Shown here one piece after another: positions 46,628 to 59,700 of a DNA stretch of 64,000 nucleotides. How positions within the stretch are numbered: the first letter of the stretch is position 1; every line of letters starts with the position of its first letter. Position numbers and translations under genes: made by a program. Location: assembly GCF_905475395.1 (NCBI RefSeq), contig NC_058341.1, positions 59,961,501 through 60,025,500 on the forward strand. The letters are read 5' to 3'. The notes beneath the pieces are model-generated. The model ran no database searches. It worked only from the letters and a program-made list of their open reading frames with translations, and was not told the origin of the DNA. Source of the stretch: Chrysoperla carnea (taxonomy: Eukaryota > Arthropoda > Insecta > Neuroptera > Chrysopidae).

Positions 46628-47895
46628 TGATATAGATTGTTAATGCAAAATCTAAATATCGAAATTATTCACATAGACATATTACTGCAATTTGGGGGAA
46701 AGATGGAGTTATTATATGCTTACTTTGTAACAATCTAAATGCTCCACAAGAAACGTGGTGTACTTAACAAAAATTTAAATTTTATCGGAATTTCAAATAG
46801 GTATATCTCGGCGAAAAATGATTTGATCTGAATTAAATATATACGATCCGATAGCTAGTATACTTTCTAGTTTTTAAATCAATATCTCAAACATTTTAGC
46901 ATCCCTTAATATTTTATGCGCAGGGCTGAAACGCTTAGAGAATTTATTTATTAATTTGATATGAATTTTAAAAAAGACGGCGGAGTGCAAGTATTTATAC
47001 TAGAAATTGAGTATATGTAATAGAAGAAAGCTTGATTATTTTTCTTTAAAATGCGCTTAAAAAAATAGATACAATTGACCTATCGAAATAAACCTGAATT
47101 GATTCGAAAGCTTAAACCTTTATAATTTGAAACAAAAGCTAAAAAATTTATATAATCCCTTATCGCTTTGTGGTGAAATTTCAAATTTTGGGAACAATTT
47201 TTCTAATTGTTTATGAACTTTGAACAGATACACGGAGTCCTAAAAGGTTTTTTTAATGAAACTCGCTATTATTCAACCTTGTACGAGCTTTCTCGACTTA
47301 AGTTATTCAAAAGTTATATTACAAAAAAAAATTTACAATGATAAAAATATCTTAGGGAAAAAAAAAAAACAAAAAACGAATGCGTTCAGTTTTGTATCTG
47401 CAAGATCATTATTTGAGGTGATAAGATAATTTTATGTGAAAAATTTCTATTTTTCTTTGTCGTTTATAATTCAGTCTTAGAAGCCCGTATAAAGATCAGT
47501 ACAAGTGCATTTTAAAGAAACTTTCGATTGGACATACACAACGCACCCCGTGCACGCTTTTAAAATTCATATCAATTTAACAAATATATTCTCCCATGAT
47601 TTCAGCCCTGCACATAAAATATTAAGGGATTATAAAAATGTTTTAGATATTGATTCAAAAATTAGAAAGTACAATCGGTTCATATATAATTATTTAGATC
47701 CAATCTTTTTTCGCCGAGATATACTTGTTTGAAATTTCTATAAAATTTAAAATTTGCTACTTTTTTGCGGGTTCAATTTAGATTGTGGTAATTCTAAGTT
47801 GAATTCCCTTTTGATTTTTATAGTAAATGTTAATATACATGCTACGTAATAATTCTTATAATCATTGCTTGAATTAACAATCTGTATAGTCCAAT
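46628..47895. mobile_element. Large foldback element, about 1.27 kb
   Basis: Outer ends TATAGATTGTTAAT (46630) and ATTAACAATCTGTATA (47872). Inner blocks pair in mirror order: AACAATCTAAATG with TTTAGATTG, GGTATATCTCGGCGAAAAA with TTTTTCGCCGAGATATACTT, CCCTTAATATTTTATG with CATAAAATATTAAGGG, and CAGGGCTGAAA with TTTCAGCCCTG. The arms are about 400 bases and the middle is AT-rich. The 75-codon frame at 47505 is just one arm read through. Confidence 0.78.
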
Positions 47896-48599
47896 TTTAT
47901 TGAACTAATTTTAAGAAGCATAAACATAAATATTTATAAATATCTAAAAAATATTATCATAAAATTGAAGTTCATCTTCATCATAATTCGAAATTTTAAC
48001 TTTTTTTTGTTATTCATTTTGTCTTCCTTTTTTAAAACATCATCACCATATAAATATTCGTAATTTGTATTTTTAAGTTTTATAATAATGTACTTATATT
48101 TCTTTTTTCCTCCATTTTATTTTATGGATGAACTTAGTAATTTTCATATTTAAAAATTCAATTTAAGTGAAATACACTATAAAATGATTATCTAAAAAAA
48201 CTATGTATAATGTAATAATAAAAAAAAATTGTATATTAATGGGTTAAAATTTTTATGAAACGAAATATTAAGTGGTAACAAAATAATTTTGATTTTGCGC
48301 CTTTCGGGTAAAAAATTAAATTGTTTGTGAGCGCTTAGAAAAAAATTAAATGATAATATTTATTTATGAGTAAGCATTTAAGTGCAATTTATTAAAAAAA
48401 AAAGACTATCGTAAAATTACAAAAAAAAAATTAATTGATTACCATGGATTTTAGAAATATTATGCTTAAAACAAATGTTTTTTTGTAAAAATAATAACTT
48501 TATGTACATATTAGGAATAATTGCTAATTTAAGAATGTCATAAAATTTTTTATAATACAGGGATCTATTAATTTTTGACACGTCACACTATAAATATAG

Positions 48600-48640
48600 A
48601 AAGACACGTATGTTCTAATATACGTGTCTTTTTTTTTTTA
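48600..48640 (+). other. Short stem-loop followed by a T-tract
   Basis: AAGACACGTAT and ATACGTGTCTT pair around a ~7 base loop and run into a tract of about ten T. In an AT-rich eukaryotic genome this is most likely part of a repeat end. It only looks like a terminator. Confidence 0.5.
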
Positions 48641-50119
48641 AATTATTATTTTAGGGATGGTATTGGAGAAAACAAGGGTAAAAGATTTAAAATACGGACA
48701 AAAAAAAGTTTACATGGATAGTAAAAATGTACATTTAAAAAAAAAAAAAAAAAAAAACCTTACTAATCTCATGTACAACTTTTGTTTTAAATCATAGATT
48801 GTGTTCGGGAAGTTAATTTTTTCCGAAAGTAAGAAAAAAACATAATCGTTTGTAAATAAAATAAAAAAATATTATTAATTTTGTTAACAAAGTAATACTA
48901 GCAAAATTTTAATTTATATATTAAAAACATATTTTAATTATTTTTGCTCAATTAATTAAGGTTCTGTTTATTTGATTTTAATCTCATAATTTATTCGAGA
49001 TATAAAAATTTAGACAACAACGCCATTAGGAGCCAAATTGTATATAAAAATAAACATGCGTGGTTTGGCTAAATTACAGATGCTTGAAAAGAGGAATTGT
49101 TGAAATTTTGATACGTGCCGTGCCGTTAATGACGTATTAAAATGTTGTTCTAATTTTCGCTTCTGGTATTTTTTTTTTATAAACTATTTTAGAAATTAAC
49201 AAATTGGTTTATTTCATATAAAGCATAATACAATTACAGCACTGTAAATGAACGCAGGCACTGATTAAACACAAATTATTTTTTATGATAATATTTTTTA
49301 AGCTTAAGTTTATTTAAAAAAAAAAAAAAAAAAAACGGATATAGAATTAAAAACAGTTTTCAGTTTTTTTGTTATCAAAAAAAATACGAAAAAGTTATTT
49401 GTTTTTTATTTTTAGATGAATAAAATAAATGTAAAAAATTAAAAAAAAAAGAATTATAAAGGATAAAAAATAATAAATTTTTGTTACATATTTAGGTAGT
49501 TTGTTTAAGAATAATATAAAAATATTTTTTGCTATTTTTGCAATAACTATAAAAAAAAAGAAAGAAATTTTGTCGATGACACGTTGTATATATTTCAAAT
49601 AAATCATGGTCTTCACCTTTTTTTTACTTTTAATATAATTCATTTTGTGCAAAATTTTCATTTTTTTTGTTTGTTTCTTCATTTTTCATTTAGTAATAGG
49701 ATAGTGGACTACTTAATTTTCGTGAAAATTAATATAAAAACAAAATAATAATACTTAAGTTGTTACATCGGTAAGTTTTTATTAACTTTTTTTTGTAATT
49801 TCTATAATATTATAACGTTTTGGTTTTGGGAGCAGATCTTGATCTCTTGGGAATAAACAATGGTGCTAAAGTTGTATACTAAAGTATTTTACATACGGGA
49901 CAATTATGTAAAAAGCTAGCAACAGAATGTTACAAAGGGCGCGCGCGTGGAAGTTTTTAAAAAAGCATACAATTAATTGTGTAAGTGTTGCAAAAACAAT
50001 CATCTTTAACATAACAACCAATGCTGGTATGTTAAAGTTTGTACACGAGAAAACCGTCTGCCAATCAATTTTTAGTGTAGTGAACAGTCTTGCCTTTTAT
50101 TCAAATGAATGGTAGATTG

Positions 50120-50290
50120 TAAAAATTTTTTCTCTGTGTTTTATAAACAAAGGTTAATTTTTAACTATGTATTCGTTATGAATCTTATTTTAAACATTTT
50201 TCTGTTGCTTGTGGCTGTATATATGTCCTCTATCATTGTCAGACTGTAAAAAATTGATTGTTTTTCTGTTACGAGCTGACGATCTTTATA
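50120..50290. repeat. Dispersed repeat, second copy of 19560-19745
   Basis: Shares ATTTTAAACATTTTTCTGTT, GCTTGTGGCTGTAT and CAGACTGTAAAAAATTGATT, with a 15-20 base insertion between the last two. Same orientation as the first copy. Confidence 0.65.
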
Positions 50291-51006
50291 ATTTCTACAG
50301 AAAGGGATTTTAATAAAAATGAACAAGCAAACTTTGGAATTCTCAATAGTCAAAAAATATGAAAAGAACACATACGGAAGAGAAAGCTCAAATCAGATGT
50401 ATCTGCAGAAGACATAAATCACGTCATCATCTGGTCGAGAAACATTCAGTGTGATAGTATATAGTAATTACAGACAAACTTTAAAAATAATTGACTTCAA
50501 AACAACCGAGAATTGTACAACAATTTTTACAGTAAATTTTCGTTTTTAAGCATTTTGAACACTGAAGAAATTCAAAATAGAGCAAGTATGATAGTAACGA
50601 TGTATTATGGTATATTCTACGTTCTTATTTAACAACGATAGCTCGAGTCGGAGAACTCGCCCGAACAACCACCGAGATTTTACAGGTTCTGAGAAATAAA
50701 TAATTCGAAACTAAACAACTTAAAAAAGGTCTTTATTGATTTATTTTTATTACGAAGGGCGCTAATTTTTGAAACTGCCTACAGACACAAAATTTCTTAA
50801 TCTGCCGGTGTGGGCAATAGTCAAAAAGTTCTAATAAGTAATCTGTATTTTTATGAACTAAGTGAATATAACATTATCAGAGGATTTATTAGTACATGGA
50901 GGAGATTTATGAAAAGTAGGAGGAAACTTTAGTCTTACTTTACCGATCGTCAGTATCTTTTAAAAACTGTCTAGTAATATCTACCACCAGTCTACGATAG
51001 TCATTA

Positions 51007-51455
51007 GTTCGATTAACAAGTTCAATTTGGGGGAATATAGAAATAATGGTCGTAAAATACGTGTGATAAATCGTTGGATTCGGAATGATGTCTAGAAAAT
51101 TATACCAGAAGCATTTTACAGCACATCACATAAGGCGTCAGAAACGCTTTTCAGTACATAAAATATTGCAAAAGTTGTAAACAATTAAAGATGAAACAAA
51201 AGGTTTTTCGCCCTTTTTTGTTGGAAATTTCCTTCTCTTTAAGAATATTTTTTTTAATTTCTTAAATATTGATATTTTATGAAATATTGGCGAAAAATGA
51301 AATACATTTTTTTTCATCTTTAATTCATTATAGCTTTTGCAATTTTTATATGCTAAAAAATACTTCTGGTGCAATTTTTTAGACATCACATCACAATTTT
51401 ACGACCATTATTTATATATATTTCAGCAAATTGAACTTGTTAACAAGACTAAGAG
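51007..51455. mobile_element. Foldback element, about 450 bp
   Basis: ATTAACAAGTTCAATTTGGG (51012) pairs with CAAATTGAACTTGTTAACAA (51426). Further pairs are AAATAATGGTCGTAAA with TTTACGACCATTATTT-like sequence, ATTGCAAAAGTTGTAAACAA with its complement near 51320, and TTAAAGATGAAA with TTTCATCTTTAA. The arms are nearly continuous to a centre around 51240. A half-element of the same family is at 9590-9860. Confidence 0.78.
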
Positions 51456-52044
51456 ATCAAATAATCTTTTTACTGGTCCACTGGAATACACTCAACGTAA
51501 AAAATTTGACTTAAAAAATAAAATATCGTAAACAGAGATAAAAATATATCTTCTTTTTATTCTTAACTTTTTATATGCTTTAACATTTTATATTCACCTT
51601 AGTATTACTTTTTTTACTTGCGCTAACTGACAATTAGCGCCGTGTAGCGGAATATAACTTGACAAAGCCCAATACTTCTTCGGTATATCTTTTTTCGGAC
51701 TTATCTTACATTGTGTAAGTACGAGACAAAATTTTTACTGAAACAAATTTTAAGCTTTTTTGAATGCGCATACATGGCATTTTATACCATATCAACAAAA
51801 TGGAACTTGGCGTCACTAAAGTTGATTCTATTTTTCCACAAACTAAATCAAAGCAACCTACTTAAAAGAAAATACTATGTCTAATTATACCGTGGCTTAG
51901 ATCTGTTTTCAAAACCATGAACATTATAATATTGTCATAGATGGCTGTTCTCCTAAATTGTTAACAATGCCTACGTTTGGCGGAAAAAAAAGCTGCAAAT
52001 TAAAATGGCGAGCACTCATTATTCGAGCTGTTAAATCGATCAAG

Positions 52045-52350
52045 AAGACTAGAAAAGAAGGAGAGTTAACAACTCAGGATTTTGAGTGGGCCCATATCGC
52101 CCGGCACTTGTAAGTTCGCATATCTGAATTTGGCGGCTCTGATTGTATATCCCGATCACAGCGTATAATCATCATAGTATATATGAAGTTACGCAGAACC
52201 AATACGCATGGTCGTGAGATACAATCAGCGCCACCAAATTGAGATAAGCGAACTTACAAGCCGGGCGTATATGCGTCCATCGAATGCATTGGCCAAGATT
52301 CAGAATTAACTTTCCTTCTTTTCTAGTGTTCTTGGTAGGATGTGATCGGC
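52045..52350. mobile_element. Foldback element, about 300 bp
   Basis: CTAGAAAAGAAGGAGAGTTA (52047) pairs with TAACTTTCCTTCTTTTCTAG (52308). GCCCGGCACTTGTAAGTTCG pairs with CGAACTTACAAGCCGGGC, and TGGCGGCTCTGATTGTAT pairs with ATACAATCAGCGCCACCA. The centre is near 52195. No coding sequence. Confidence 0.8.
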
Positions 52351-53659
52351 CGCGAAACACTATTAATTTTTTATAAACGCACTCAATTTTGAGATTATGT
52401 GAATAGATCTTTTCAATTTAAAAAGTGATTACCTTTTGTGTCGGACTGTTTGTTAAAAAAACCAATGTGATAAAATGAATAACAAATAAATCTTTGTCCA
52501 AGTTATTACTGTCTGTCTGAAACAATAATGAATAGTAATTGAAATGAAAAGGTCTATGGTGACATAATCTTAAAATTGAGTGCGTCTTTTTTTAAGCTTT
52601 TGTACTGCGATTTTTTAACCCGATGAAAATACAACAAAAATCGTTGCAAAATATTGATTATTTTTACTAGTGCCTCTACTTTTTTAAGTTCATTTTTCTG
52701 AATTTTCAGTAGCAGTACTTTCTTTAGAGTTTTCATAACTTGATTAATATTTTCGATATTTAAATAATTAATTCATAAAAATTAGTCCACTACCCTATTT
52801 TCTTATTTCAGCTTATGTTGTATTTTATTTCAAGGGGTTTTTCCCCCCACTACAGCAGGTAAAAAATATTTTATAAACAAAAATTTTTTTAATTAAATAT
52901 AATTATGTTGAAATAAAACACAATATATTTGTTTTTCTTTTGTGTGAAATTTATCCATTTTTATGATAACGTTGAAAAATATAGTCTAGTACCGTTTTTT
53001 TAGAATTGAGTGACAGAAATTCGGCGAATCAAAGAGAATGGACTGGTGTTTCGAAAATCGGAGGACTCCATAATTTACATTAAATTAATACTAGCTTCTT
53101 GATTACCACCGCCTCCTGGACAAAAGCTGCACGATCGGCACCATATAAATTTTGATCTAGCTAGAGGGTAAACTTTGCTTGATCAAAATTTTTCATCGAA
53201 ATTTAGACCCCGGATTCGTGATCAGCGACTAAAAAATCCCCTAATTTTCAAATGAATGTATAGAGACTAATGGTGATCAATGTTCCTTAAAGTTTAAGGA
53301 ACATATCTAGAATTGTTTTTTTTTTTTAAATTGATGCTATTTGGCAAGTTTTTAAAATTTTTTCTTTTTTATCTCTAAACAATATTTCACAAAAAAAAAA
53401 ATTTTTTTCAAACTAATTAAAATTTAACAAAAATTGTGAACAGGCTCATTAACTTATCCAAAAATTATTTTAATTTCCATAATTCCAAAAACTCTGTTTA
53501 AGATTAGATATATAAAATTTAAATACTTATATATTTTATTACCGTCCTTCAAGAAAAATTATGTAGATAATTAATCAGTCGTCCAAAAAATAATTTTGGT
53601 TTCTACTTTAGTGCAGTTAAATCATTCCCATAGCAAGATGCTCTGTAATTTATCGAATC

Positions 53660-54190
53660 AAAGAATCGTTACAAGCCTATCTTGCCTATCTTGATTACTG
53701 GGATTTTGCGTAGGGCACGCGATAGGCCAAACAGTGTATAACCACAGCTAAGCCATTCGACTGTGCTCACCTGAAACTTACTAGAGCACAATTGAAAAGG
53801 GTGGTGGGACTCTTGACAGGACACTGTCGATTTAATTATCACCTTCACAATATGGGGATCTCTAATGATTCCACTTGTAGAGCCTGTGTGGAGGATGACG
53901 AAACCTCCATACATGTTATTTGCACCTGCAAAAATCTGCAGGACGTTAGATTCAGAATTTTCGGGCCCAAAACCTTGGATTCATCTATTCTGGGGGAGAT
54001 CCCGACGGAGAAGCTGTGGGCTTTCTGTGTGGCGTCTGGCCACACAGAATCCTTTAGCTTCATCTGATTTTAATAGCGCCTCCTACTCGAAGACGTATCG
54101 TCTTCGGGTGGCAGGGACCCGTCTTGGTCTAGGTGCTAGGCACCCACTTGCGGTACCCTTATTTTGTTTTATTATTATTATTATTAGTGC
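53660..54190 (+). mobile_element. 3' end of a non-LTR retrotransposon (zinc-knuckle/RNase H-side tail)
   Basis: The plus frame from about 53737 to 54066 reads PFDCAHLKLTRAQLKRVVGL, LLTGHCRFNYHLHNMGIS, then CRACVEDDETSIHVICTC and a final FCVASG. The LTGHCR...HLHNMGI...CRxC..ETxxHxxCxC pattern is the C-terminal signature of many insect LINEs of the I/R1/Jockey groups. About 120 bases of 3' UTR end in a (TTA)n tail at 54171-54188. Upstream coding sequence is missing, so the copy is 5'-truncated. It differs from the LINE at 3473. Confidence 0.8.
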
Positions 54191-54349
54191 AGTTAATGAA
54201 TGAAAATCAGGGTTGACTAAGTTTTTTGATATTAAAAGGATTTTGATGTTCAACGTCTCTTTTATTTAGAAAAAGTTCTTCAAATAGTTTGTGACTCTTC
54301 CCTACTCTCTTTTTCGGGAATTCGACTTTTATGCCCCTGAGTTTCCGAA

Positions 54350-54720
54350 ACGTATTTAAATAAAAAAACATTCTATGGGCTTTTGGAGTCGCTGGACTCG
54401 AATCTGACCATAAAAAATATGAACATTCAAAATGGCAACCAAAAAATTCAGTTTTTAGCCGAAATCCTTATTTCGACCCCATGATATGTAAGACAAAAAT
54501 AAAATAAATATATTAAGAAAATGATATTGTCCTGGTGGTTTTCGAAGTTGCTGAATTCGAATCTGATAATGAAAAATGAGAAAAATTCAAATTGGCGACT
54601 GGAAAATTCAACTTTTAGCTACTCGATTAAAACAAAGATATCAAGAAAATTTTATTCTTATAAATATTATTCTGGAGGTTTTTGAAGTCACTGAATACTA
54701 ATCTGAATCACAATATGTTC
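54350..54720. repeat. Diverged three-copy tandem repeat, about 150 bp period
   Basis: GGCTTTTGGAGTCGCTGGAC then TCGAATCTGAC (54378) recurs as GGTTTTCGAAGTTGCTGAAT and TCGAATCTGAT (54536) and again as GGTTTTTGAAGTCACTGAAT then CTAATCTGAA (54677). The phrases AATTCAAATTGGCGAC and AAAATTCA..TTTTAGC recur between them. Confidence 0.7.
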
Positions 54721-55436
54721 GATTCACTTTTTTCTGAAACTTTGCAGGAAGACTGGTGGCGATGATTAAAAAAAATTCAGTATCGCCTAACTGAAAGTAC
54801 GGTCTAATAATCGTTAAAAGAACGATTGCAAGTTTTTATACAAATTATTTTCCATACAAATTATTTTAAAACAAAAAAAATATAACGTTTGCTTTACTAA
54901 CAATGTTTCTTTGGATTGAAAAATTATAATATAGATTTTAAAAATTTGCAAATTTAACTTCGCGCTTGCGATTTGTTGTGATTACTGTATTAAATGGTGC
55001 TATAAGGTAAGTGATCAAATGATGTGGAAAACTGGCCATGAAAATCGTTCTTTCTGCAGCCAAATGCGGCCAAAAAGTACGTACTTTCGGCTAAAGCAGG
55101 GGTCGCCAATCTTTTGAGCCAGAAGAGTCAACAATTACAATTAACATAATTTCAAAGTTTTTAATGGCGCTTTTAGGCGTTTTTTCACCTGGCCGCCAAT
55201 TTAAAAAAAAAGACGTACTTCCAAGTTTTAGAGCAATAAATATTGCTCAAAAATTTTTATCATCTTCTGTCGTTTTGTGCTGTGGATTGAAATGGTGAGA
55301 AATTCGAGTATCGTGGTATTTATTTCAATAACTATCTTCCAATTTGCTTTCCAACTCTGTAAAATTTCCACTGAGACGTTAAACATCGAAATCGATTCAT
55401 TATCAAAAAACTAAAGGCTTTAAATCATTGGCATTA

Positions 55437-56124
55437 TAGAGTATATAGACTGGGCATTGCCGCCTATCTTTCCGTACAGTGAGATGTGCATAGAGATAAT
55501 ACAGATAGAGAACGCCAGGAGTCTGTTAGCCTGTAAATGGATGTGATACGTACAATGATAGATAAAACTGCCAGTGAGTTCCCTTTGCTCTTGTTATAAT
55601 CATATGTACATATATACTTTTTTTACAAGATAGTCAGTATATTACGTATAAGTATATGTATTAGACAAGGACACAGGGGAACTCACTGGCAGTCTTCTCT
55701 TTCGCAACGCATATCGTAAGTTTTGGCCCCTGGCTTTTGCTCTATGTATTCATAACTCTATGGAGATGTGTGCCAACATCTGAGGTAATAATTGCTTGGG
55801 TCAGCTAGGGACATTTATCAAAAAAATATACATTGAATGTAGAGACATTTATAAAAAAAAAGCATACATTGAATGTCAAATTTTCATATCCTAAAATGTT
55901 TTACATAAAAAATCGTGATTTCATAAATTTTTTCCCTTTTTGACTTAAAACAATACTTATCACGTATCACTTTATTTTTTTTCTTACGAATCTACAATGC
56001 CAAGTATGACAATGACACTTTGTTTTGACATTTCTACACCGCTGCCATGATGGATTTGACCTAAGCAATTACCTCCCCTGTTGGCACGCTTAAAATCGTT
56101 TGACGCTCAGTCTATGTAACTCAA
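55437..56124. mobile_element. Nested inverted-repeat elements
   Basis: The outer pair is GAGTATATAGACTGGGC (55438) with CTCAGTCTATGTAACTC (56105). A second pair is TAATTGCTTGGGTCA (55787) with TGACCTAAGCAATTA (56058). Nested between about 55487 and 55775 is a further palindrome whose core is ACTGCCAGTGAGTTCCC (55567) with GGGAACTCACTGGCAGT (55678). This is best read as one MITE inserted into another. Confidence 0.65.
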
Positions 56125-56609
56125 TGGTCTAAGCTTTAAATACATTCATTAACCCCGACCCCGCACTACTTTTTAAACTTGATAACACATACTCACTGAA
56201 AACCATATTTAAAAATATTTATTACTACCTTTCATAAAAAAAATATAACTATATTTTATTAAATTTTGATTAATTTAATTATTCGGAAAATAAGTGACTT
56301 TTAGAAAAGATTACTTAATTTAAATAAAATTGCGTAAGAAGAATTTGATTCTGTTTTCATAAAATGTAATAATGCACGAAGCATGATCGGTAATATAGAA
56401 ATCAATGACACAATAATACATGATGTGACAGCTTGCTTATGACACTGACGTTTCAGACTTAATCTGTGGGTACAACAAACTTAAAATAATGTTTATTTAA
56501 AATAAATAAGGTATTGAATTTTATACAAAAAATATCAACAAATGTTCAATCTAAATCTAATAAACTTTATAATATTATTTTAGAAATAACCATCAAAGTT
56601 TCTGCTATA

Positions 56610-56749
56610 ATGGGTACTGCGATTAGTCGGCACGAGAATTTAAGTGCCAACAAGTACCTATTACAATTTGTTTCTAAGGAGTCTATATCACAAAATGAAC
56701 CATTTTGGAATCGTTTTCTTGCATTCAATATCAATCCACCGGTCACAAA
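56610..56749 (+). CDS. DYM: Dymeclin coding exon 1
   Basis: The ATG at 56610 gives MGTAISRHENLSANKYLLQF. An upstream in-frame start at 56514 would add 32 residues and destroy the myristoylation site, so it is not used. Donor CACAA|gtaaat, phase 2. Confidence 0.92.
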
Positions 56750-59700
56750 GTAAATACAAATTTTCATTCATTTGAATTTCATTTTGTTTAACCTATTTGT
56801 ATTTATTTTCTAGTCAAGAACAACTTAGTCTAGATAGTCGAGTTGAACCGTTATTTCAACAATTGATTATCAATAATTTAGAGTCTGGTAATGTTGGTAC
56901 GTTAATTCATGTTTTTATTCATCATTCGGCCGAGCTCCTAGCTTCTATACAAACTGAAAAGTAAGTATAATTCGACATACTCATTAATGTAGCCACGTAT
57001 GTTGGCCATTTACCGTCAAATAAATTGTAATCACTTGATAAATTTAGTTAGATTTAGAAAATCTTTTTAAGACACCGGTATAGCTACTAAAGATTACCCC
57101 CCTGAAAGAATAAAGCTATTTTAACTCCTGAAGTAAAAATAAAACCGCTTCAAATCACGTGAAATCGTTATTGATTAATTTTGAGTATAACTTGAAATAT
57201 GCCAACATGTTTTAAAACACTGTTAAGCTAATCAAATTAATATTTTTCGAAGAATTAATTTTCAGTAAGCTTGAAATCGTTTTATTAGCTTCAATTGGCC
57301 CTAAATGCGTGTAACCCAGGTTTGCGCAATTACAGGAGGTGTGCATAACTTTTGGGAGGCAAATGATACAAAAATTGAAGGAAGTGTGCATATTTTTTAC
57401 AAAAAAACTGTGCATCAAATAAAATAAAAGTTCTAGCTGAAGTAATTGAGCACATTTCTGTTTTTTTCGACTTTCTAGCTTTAAAATTGACCGAGATATA
57501 TCAATTTTAAAATGATGAATTTTTTGCTCATTCAATCAAATGAAAAAGGGTCCATCTTTTAAACCGTTGGAGATAGAACAAAAGTTTAAATATAAAAATT
57601 ATTTCATATAAAAAAATAAACAACTTTTGTTTGAAACATTTTTTCGTAAGCATCACTTCTTCTTCGTTTACCTGTGTGGGCGCAAATTAGGACAAAATTT
57701 TGATGTCCATTTTCTCCAAAACTATACAAAATAGGGAGTCGAAAATTTGAAGGTAGCTTTAACTAGTGGTCTTCTTTACCCTCACGAGTAAACAGTGATG
57801 TTTACGAAAAAATGTTTCAAATAAAAGTTGTTTATTTCTTTATAGGAAATAACTTTTACATTTAAACTTTTGTTCTATCTCTTAACGGTTTACAAGATGG
57901 GTCCTTTTTTATTTGATTGAATGAGCAAAAATCTCGGTCAATTTTGAAGCTAGAAAGAAAAGCAAAAATATGCACCATTACTTCAGCTAGAACTTTTATT
58001 TGGTGCATAGCAATAGTTTTGTTATTTTCAAAATCTACACATCTCTATCAAACTTCGTATTTATTTTTCTCCCAAAAGCTTTGCACACCACCTATAATTT
58101 GCGCAAACTTGGATTACACGCATTTAGGACCATATGAAGGTATTAAAACGATTTTCAGCTTTCTGGAAATTAATTCCTCAAAACGCTTTTTATGAATTTT
58201 ATTAGATTAGCCTATGCATACTTCCCGCATATTATTTGTACAAAACTTTTACTTAAACTCGTCGTATCTCAGGTAAATATGCAAAATATACATTACATCA
58301 AAGATCGTAATTACGTAATCGTAATCGTAATTGCAGATATCGATATGCAATTTTCACACAGTAGGTTAGGTTAGGTTAGGTTAGAGTGGCTGTCCTGAGG
58401 TGGGACACACTTAGACCATAGGGTCCGTTGTGATACCGTAAATGGGTTGGCCCATCCTCGGCCACTACTCCATGAACCATTTGGAGCTGTTTAAGAACAG
58501 CAGAAGGGCTTTGACGTCGACTGACTTTAGGTCGGAGAGGTCGTCAAACATTTTGTTATTTTTCATTTGAGATTTCCGAACAAGATTTTTTCATTAGGTT
58601 TCCGCTGAATTTATTAAGTTAAAGAAAAAATATTTCAAACGAAATTTTCTTGATATTTAGAATAACGTTCTAATAAAACAAATTTGTTATATCTTTTACT
58701 AGTTACGATCTTCTTTTACAATAAGTATCAATGGTCCGTGCGAAGGAGTTCAAACTTTTGTTCATCATGTTAGGTCCTTCGTGCAAAATTGAATAGTCTA
58801 GTTCAAAAAGTTGAGCGCAAAAATCTTCATCAAAATTTTTCATTTTTTTGAGAAAGAGACAAACAAAATATAAAATATTGCAATGATTCAAAAATCGATC
58901 TGTAATCTTCGACTGAATTAGCCTGCACATTTGACAATTATGATGCGAACCTTGGCTGCCGTAATTCTATGTCGTATTTATCGCAGATATCTCTCACGGT
59001 TTTGAAAATTTTTCTGAACTCCTATTTTAATCAAAATCTGTTTCGCACCATCAGCCTGTTCGATAATCTTGCCATAATCCAGGTTTTCTGTTTGAAGTAT
59101 TCGACTCAAATACAAATTCAAAGAATGTACCGAGCTCAAAATATGCATAGATATCTGATTCATCAGTAGTAATGTGTTTCATAAATAGGTTAATTTACAG
59201 GACTTTATTGTTAATTCAAATTTATGTGAAGAAATTCCGAATGGGAGGAATTTTGACATTCAAAATCCTTCCCATGCGCACGGGCCTGATGGTAGACATT
59301 AGTTTATAAGGCAATTTAAAGTGTTGTTAATCGCCAATCAGTAAATTTATAAATTCATTAATTTTTATTTTTTGTTTTTAGCCATATGTTTGCATGGCAA
59401 ACATTCAATGCACTATTCATTATTCGTTGTGTTATTAAATATTTAGTTGAAACACTATCCGAAGAGCAATTAATCAATCATTTTGAAGCTGTACCGAAAA
59501 ATTCTAAACCAAAAATTGAACCAATTGCAAGATTGGAATTATTTTTAGATGCTTTGATTGAAATTATAGTCGATGTACCTTTAAAGTAAGTAAAAAAAAT
59601 AATTATATAACTTAACCAAACATGTAAAAAGATTTAAGAAGTGATTCTTTTTTCATTTAACACGATGAGTAATAATTTTTTCCGACATAAAAAAATATAT

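Larger units (their letters stand above)
47896..51006. other. AT-rich intergenic with dispersed repeat, no gene
   Basis: Long A/T runs, for example poly(A) at 48738 and 49315. A stem-loop with a T-tract lies at 48600-48640. The second copy of the 19560 repeat is at 50120-50290, with a small GC-richer patch at 50640-50700. No coding signal. Confidence 0.4.

Noticed and set aside
47505-47732. 75-codon plus-strand frame
   Set aside because: It lies entirely within one arm of a foldback element.
48600-48640. Rho-independent terminator
   Set aside because: This is eukaryotic sequence with no adjacent gene. T-tracts and small hairpins are common here by composition.
58362-58384. Internal telomere or chromosome-end remnant
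   Set aside because: Only four GGTTA units, directly joined to a core that recurs elsewhere in the window without them.
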